A stretch of DNA of 19,478 bases from GCA-2701705 sp036163455 (lineage in GTDB: Bacteria > Pseudomonadota > Gammaproteobacteria > GCA-002705445 > GCA-002716945). The stretch lies in NCBI GenBank assembly GCA_036163455.1, contig JAYZKL010000026.1, positions 1-19,478 of the forward strand, in the 5' to 3' direction. A program made the translations under genes and the position numbers. The notes beneath the pieces were generated by a model. The model made no database searches. It was given only the letters and a program-made list of their open reading frames with translations, and was not told the origin of the DNA. This document shows positions 15,773 to 19,478 of this stretch, one piece after another. Each line of letters starts with the position of its first letter. Position 1 is the first letter of the stretch.

Positions 15773-16214
15773 AAGGATTTGTGTAGCCAAGCTTATATAA
15801 AATCTCTATTTCTTTTTTTTCCATAACTTCTCTACTTTTTTTTGAATCATGTGTATAGCCTTGAAGATGAAGCATTGAATGAACTACTAAATGTGCCCAC
15901 CTCTTATCTTTCTTTATTTTATAATGCTTGGATTCATTATTAATTATTTGTGGGCATATAACGATATCACCTAACAAATATTCACCTTTAGACACTTCTG
16001 ATTTGAGAGGAAAGGACAATACATTGCATGCTTTTTTTTTGTTAAAATATTTCTTATTCAAATTCATTAATTCAGATTCTTTTGCAAGCTTGATATTTAC
16101 AAAAGATTTTTTATTATTTAAAAAGGATATCTGTGCCCATTTTTTAATTTTATAATCACTAGGAATATAACCAGCATAATTATTTTTTAGAATATTAATT
16201 TTCAAATTTTTCAC
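15759..16214 (-). CDS. ybeY: Endoribonuclease YbeY (16S rRNA maturation and quality control)
   Basis: A 151-residue zinc metalloprotein of the UPF0054 family, needed for 16S rRNA 3'-end maturation and ribosome quality control. The metal-binding HxxxHxxxxxH motif is at H112, H116 and H122 in V-H-S-M-L-H-L-Q-G-Y-T-H-D. The upstream conserved block N-V-L-S-F-P is at residues 64-69 and L-G-D-I-V-I-C at 81-87. Length fits (150-160). The start is GTG at 16214, overlapping the phoH stop by 4 bases (GTGA), with GGA a few bases upstream; this supports translational coupling. Codons 58-62 contain a run of nine A that stays in frame. Confidence 0.96.
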   Translation of the reverse strand: MKNLKINILKNNYAGYIPSDYKIKKWAQISFLNNKKSFVNIKLAKESELMNLNKKYFNKKKACNVLSFPLKSEVSKGEYLLGDIVICPQIINNESKHYKIKKDKRWAHLVVHSMLHLQGYTHDSKKSREVMEKKEIEILYKLGYTNPYDAI

Positions 16215-17173
16215 TTTTTCCTTTTACTGTATTCAGTAATTATGCTTTTAACTATATTGTGTCTCATTACGTCGTCAGAATTGAATGTTGAAATATGAGT
16301 TCCTTTGATTTTAGGTATAAACTCAAGACAATCTTTTAAACCTGATTTAATATCTTTCGGTAAATCAACTTGACTTATATCTCCAGTAACTACTGTTTTC
16401 GATCCATAACCTATTCTTGTTAAAAACATTTCCATTTGCGCAATAGTTGTATTTTGCCCTTCATCAAGAATAATAAATGCATCATTTAGCGTTCTACCTC
16501 TCATGTATGCTAATGGAGCAATCTCAATTATTTTTCTCTCTAACAATTTTGTGACTTTTTCAAAACCTATCATTTCATACAGCGCATCATATATAGGTTG
16601 CAAATAAGGGTTTACTTTTTCTGCTAAGTCACCAGGCAAGAAACCAAGTTTTTCCCCAGCCTCGATAGCTGGTCGAGCAAGAAAAATCTTTTTCACAACA
16701 TCTTGTTCTAAGTAACTCACAGCACAAGCTACCGCAAGATATGTTTTACCTGTACCAGCAGGTCCAATCCCAAAAGATAAATCGTTTTGAAATATCCCCT
16801 TTATATATAATTCTTGGGCCTTAGATTTTGGCTTGATAGTAATTTTTTTAAGCTTCAGAACAGTTTCATTATCAATTTGAACATTTTTACTATCCTTTGA
16901 TGACTTATTTCTATTCATATACATGTGCAGATGTTGAGGCGTTAGTTCTTCAAATTCTGCAATTCTATACAATTCAATAATTAACTGCTCAGTAAGAGGA
17001 ACATTCTTTTTACTCCCCTTAATTCTAAAAGCATTGCCTCTATTGCTAATTTCAACCTTCATGTATGACTCTATTTGTCGTAAATTTTCATCTAACAGTC
17101 CACATAGATTAGCAAGTCTATTGTTATCTTCTGGATGTAAAGTTATATTTTGATGTGTAGTCTTTGTGGTCAA
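16211..17173 (-). CDS. ybeZ: PhoH-like ATPase (YbeZ/PhoL)
   Basis: A 320-residue cytosolic ATPase of the PhoH family, usually encoded with YbeY and thought to work with it in RNA processing. The N-terminal region (residues about 10-60) has the KH-like block N-x-x-L-A-N-L-C-G found in YbeZ. Walker A is G-P-A-G-T-G-K-T at 137-144 and Walker B is F-I-I-L-D-E-G-Q at 233-240, followed by V-T-G-D-x-x-Q-x-D-L-P near 262-272. It is complete, compared with 346 residues in E. coli. The start at 17173 is TTG; no ATG precedes the conserved N-terminal block, so TTG is preferred. It begins 16 bases after miaB ends. Confidence 0.94.
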   Translation of the reverse strand: MTTKTTHQNITLHPEDNNRLANLCGLLDENLRQIESYMKVEISNRGNAFRIKGSKKNVPLTEQLIIELYRIAEFEELTPQHLHMYMNRNKSSKDSKNVQIDNETVLKLKKITIKPKSKAQELYIKGIFQNDLSFGIGPAGTGKTYLAVACAVSYLEQDVVKKIFLARPAIEAGEKLGFLPGDLAEKVNPYLQPIYDALYEMIGFEKVTKLLERKIIEIAPLAYMRGRTLNDAFIILDEGQNTTIAQMEMFLTRIGYGSKTVVTGDISQVDLPKDIKSGLKDCLEFIPKIKGTHISTFNSDDVMRHNIVKSIITEYSKRKK

Positions 17174-17189
17174 GGTTTCTCTTATATAT

Positions 17190-18539
17190 TTATAGATTAG
17201 TAGATTCCGATAAATTTAAAAACTTACCTCTAAGTGTTGTAGATTTTATTTCAATGATCTCTACATTAACAAATTTACCAATTAAGTCCGATAAACCATT
17301 AAAGTTTACAACTTTATTCGAACTAGTGCGTCCAAAAAGTTCACTTTTATTTCTTTTTGAATAGCCCTCTACCAAAATTTTTTCTTCTGTACCTAATATT
17401 CTATTAGCATATTCTCTATTCATTGATTTTAGAAGTTGTTGAAGCTGTTGCAATCTCTTCTTTTTTATACTGTCTTGTATATTATCTTTTTCATACATAG
17501 CAGGAGTTCCTGGTCGTGGACTATAAATAAAACTATATCCATCATCAAACTTTAAATCCTCTACTAGATTGAGGGTATCTTCAAAATCATCATTGGTTTC
17601 TCCTGGATATCCAACAATAAAATCTGACGTTAGACTAATATTTGGTCTGAGTTCTCTGACTTTTTTAATTATACTTTTATACTCTAAAACAGTATGTTTT
17701 CTTTTCATTTTTAATAAAATTTTATCTGAACCTGATTGAATTGGTAAGTGCAAATTATTCGCTAACTTAAAATTATTATATTCATTAATTAAGTTCTCAG
17801 AAAAATCAATTGGGTGTGATGTTGTATATCTTATTCTCTGAATTTCATCTATATGTGAAATATGTTTTATGAGTGAAGCTAAATCAGCATCATCTCCGTC
17901 ATTCATCTTTGACTTGTATGCATTAACATTCTGTCCAAGCAAAATAATTTCCTTTGTTCCAAGTTTTGATAAAGAGTATACTTCATGTAAAATATCATCA
18001 AATCTTCTGTTGACTTCTTCTCCACGAGTGTATGGGACAATACAAAATGTACAATATTTACTACAACCTTCCATTATTGACACATAGGCTGAAGGTGTTT
18101 TGTTTGTAGATTTAGGCAAAAAATCAAATTTTTCTATTTCTGGAAAACTTACATCAGTTAATTTTTTATTCAAGCTGTAAGCTTGCCTAATCATTTTTGG
18201 AAGTCTATGTATAGTTTGTGGCCCAAAGATTATATCTACTTGAGGCGATCTTGATTTCAAATTTTCTCCTTCTTGAGCTGCTACACAACCACCAACAGCT
18301 ATTAACGTATTTGGTTTCTTAATTTTGAATTTTTTCCATCTACCTAATTCAGAAAATACCTTTTCCTGAGCTTTTTCTCGTATTGAACAAGTATTTAGAA
18401 ACAAAATATCTGCCTCTTCTAAATTAATTGTTTGCGACATTTTTAAATTATATTTTAAAATATCACTTAATTTTTCAGAATCATATTCATTCATTTGACA
18501 CCCATGTGTCTTTATAAAGAATTTTTTATTTTCAAACAT
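17190..18539 (-). CDS. miaB: tRNA-2-methylthio-N6-dimethylallyladenosine synthase
   Basis: A 449-residue radical-SAM enzyme that adds a methylthio group to i6A37 in tRNAs reading UNN codons. The N-terminal UPF0004 domain has the auxiliary iron-sulfur cluster cysteines C14, C51 and C85 (T-H-G-C-Q-M-N, L-N-T-C-S-I-R, G-G-C-V-A). The radical-SAM cluster is C159-x3-C163-x2-C166 in G-C-S-K-Y-C-T-F-C-I-V-P-Y-T-R-G. The C-terminal TRAM domain (about 380-445) is present. The Q-M-N after C14 distinguishes MiaB from RimO. Length fits (440-475). It begins 5 bases after ssb ends. Confidence 0.97.
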   Translation of the reverse strand: MFENKKFFIKTHGCQMNEYDSEKLSDILKYNLKMSQTINLEEADILFLNTCSIREKAQEKVFSELGRWKKFKIKKPNTLIAVGGCVAAQEGENLKSRSPQVDIIFGPQTIHRLPKMIRQAYSLNKKLTDVSFPEIEKFDFLPKSTNKTPSAYVSIMEGCSKYCTFCIVPYTRGEEVNRRFDDILHEVYSLSKLGTKEIILLGQNVNAYKSKMNDGDDADLASLIKHISHIDEIQRIRYTTSHPIDFSENLINEYNNFKLANNLHLPIQSGSDKILLKMKRKHTVLEYKSIIKKVRELRPNISLTSDFIVGYPGETNDDFEDTLNLVEDLKFDDGYSFIYSPRPGTPAMYEKDNIQDSIKKKRLQQLQQLLKSMNREYANRILGTEEKILVEGYSKRNKSELFGRTSSNKVVNFNGLSDLIGKFVNVEIIEIKSTTLRGKFLNLSESTNL

Positions 18540-18544
18540 TGACT

Positions 18545-18991
18545 TTAAAAAGGTATTTCATCATCCTGTTGTGGAGAAGGGTCTTGGCTTAATTCATCTT
18601 TTTGTTTAAATTTCTCATTATTGTTGTTTTGATTTTGAAAATCATTGTCACTGGAACTTGATTTGCTTCCTACAAAGCTAAATTCATAAGCTATTATTTC
18701 TGTTATGTATTTATCATTTCCGTCTTTGTCCTGCCATTTGCGTGTTTGTAATCTTCCTTCAATATAAAGTTCATGTCCCTTTTTAACATATTGGCCTATT
18801 GCTTCTGCTTTTTTATCAAAAAACACAACCCTATGCCATTCTGTTTTATCTTCCCAATCACCTGATTCTTGATTCTTAGCTTTTCTGTTTGTTGCCAGGG
18901 ATAATTGTGCAACAGCTGTCCCACTCGGTGTATATTTCACTTCTGGATCAGCTCCAAGTCTTCCTAATATAATTACTTTATTAACCGACAT
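18545..18991 (-). CDS. ssb: Single-stranded DNA-binding protein
   Basis: A 148-residue SSB. The N-terminal OB fold (about 1-108) opens with M-S-V-N-K-V-I-I-L-G-R-L-G-A-D-P-E and contains W-H-R-V-V-F-F and Y-I-E-G-R-L-Q-T-R-K-W-Q-D. A disordered linker rich in S, N, Q and K (about 112-140) leads to the acidic tail D-D-E-I-P-F, the docking peptide for partner proteins of replication and repair. Length is slightly shorter than E. coli (178) because of the short linker. It starts 11 bases after the MFS gene stops. The MFS-ssb pair also occurs in Pseudomonas, supporting a gammaproteobacterial origin. Confidence 0.97.
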   Translation of the reverse strand: MSVNKVIILGRLGADPEVKYTPSGTAVAQLSLATNRKAKNQESGDWEDKTEWHRVVFFDKKAEAIGQYVKKGHELYIEGRLQTRKWQDKDGNDKYITEIIAYEFSFVGSKSSSSDNDFQNQNNNNEKFKQKDELSQDPSPQQDDEIPF

Positions 18992-19002
18992 AATTCACTT
19001 TG

Positions 19003-19478
19003 CTATCTAAAACGCATTTGCACAAAAGATGTTAAAAACCATATACCAGCTATTATAGCACAGACAAGAAAAATAGCACTTAAACTAGAGCTACCCAAAA
19101 CAATACCGCCTATGACTCCTCCAACAAAAGTACCTAGAAATTGGAATGTAGAAAAAAAACCCATTGAAGATCCCCTGAAATGTGTTGGCACAATTTTTGA
19201 TGTTGATGATGGTAATGATGCCTCTATAACACTAAATGATCCCATAAAGATGATTAGAGCTAGGACCGTATATATTGGATTCAAATAATATATTGTCATT
19301 ATCACAAGTGAACACAAAAGCAAAAAAGTTGAAAGTAAACGTGCTTGCTCTGGTTTTTTCCTCTCAAAGATTAACATCGGAATAATTACTATAAGTGCCA
19401 TTGATAGGATAAATGAAAAAACTTGTGGATATTCATTGCTAGCTATATCGTGAATATCTGTTAGAGTAATCGGGATTG
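19003..19478 (-). CDS. Major facilitator superfamily transporter, C-terminal part, runs off the right edge
   Basis: The frame is open from the right edge to its stop at 19003, about 158 codons. It gives five or six hydrophobic helices, with a short basic loop F-E-R-K-K-P-E-Q-A-R after the first, a conserved-looking V-P-T-H-F-R-G-S-S-M-G-F-F-S-T-F-Q-F-L-G segment (motif-C-like region of the second half), and glycine-rich G-G-V-I-G-G in a later helix. This fits the last six helices of a 12-helix MFS permease. The M at 19401 is internal; the true start is outside the window. In Pseudomonas an MFS gene lies between uvrA and ssb, and this is probably the same gene. The substrate is unknown. Confidence 0.85.
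   Translation of the reverse strand, partial: IPITLTDIHDIASNEYPQVFSFILSMALIVIIPMLIFERKKPEQARLLSTFLLLCSLVIMTIYYLNPIYTVLALIIFMGSFSVIEASLPSSTSKIVPTHFRGSSMGFFSTFQFLGTFVGGVIGGIVLGSSSLSAIFLVCAIIAGIWFLTSFVQMRFR

Noticed and set aside
1..19478. tRNA genes, CRISPR array, insertion sequences, prophage or toxin-antitoxin pair
   Set aside because: Genes fill nearly all of the window; no cloverleaf, regularly spaced repeat, transposase, integrase or small toxin gene pair was found by reading both strands.

Overview
The window is a compact, very AT-rich stretch of bacterial chromosome with almost no intergenic space; the longest gap is 161 bases, so no stretch over 300 bases lacks a gene. Gene content and order (MFS transporter-ssb; miaB-phoH-ybeY-corC-lnt-leuS-lptE; holA; proA-nadD-rsfS), a class 2 dihydroorotate dehydrogenase and an LptE with the CGYxLRG start suggest a streamlined gammaproteobacterium, probably of the marine AT-rich kind (SAR86-like or similar). 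The lineage is inferred from gene order and protein motifs, not from a database match. I see no tRNA, rRNA, CRISPR array, insertion sequence, prophage or convincing hairpin terminator.

Layout. From the right edge to 10457 runs one tightly packed leftward operon: the end of an MFS transporter, ssb, miaB, phoH (ybeZ), ybeY, corC (ybeX), lnt, leuS and lptE. These cover single-strand DNA binding, tRNA and rRNA maturation, lipoprotein acylation, leucyl-tRNA charging and LPS assembly. From 4626 to the left edge a second leftward operon carries holA, proA, nadD, rsfS and the start of a large yhdP-like gene. Between lptE and holA, which are neighbours in many gammaproteobacteria, lies a 5.8-kb block of mostly opposite-strand, unrelated genes: a 3-hydroxyisobutyrate dehydrogenase-like enzyme, an Irr-type Fur-family regulator, katG, pyrD, an unrecognised 93-residue protein and a glyoxalase II-like metallohydrolase.

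Most interesting points. (1) The Fur-family protein looks like Irr, the heme/iron regulator best known from Alphaproteobacteria: it lacks the CxxC pairs of Fur and has an HHHH cluster. (2) The katG-pyrD intergenic region holds a perfect 15-base palindrome matching the Irr operator (ICE) pattern, lying over the -10 box of a good katG promoter. Together they suggest a local Irr-katG circuit linking heme/iron status to hydrogen peroxide defence. (3) leuS is split by one extra base in a run of nine T, either a sequencing error or a frame rescued by slippage. (4) Three rightward genes in the block begin 6-11 bases after a TATAAT box with no ribosome binding site, which points to leaderless mRNAs; the 40-base holA/mmsB gap has a perfectly symmetric -10 region that could fire both ways.
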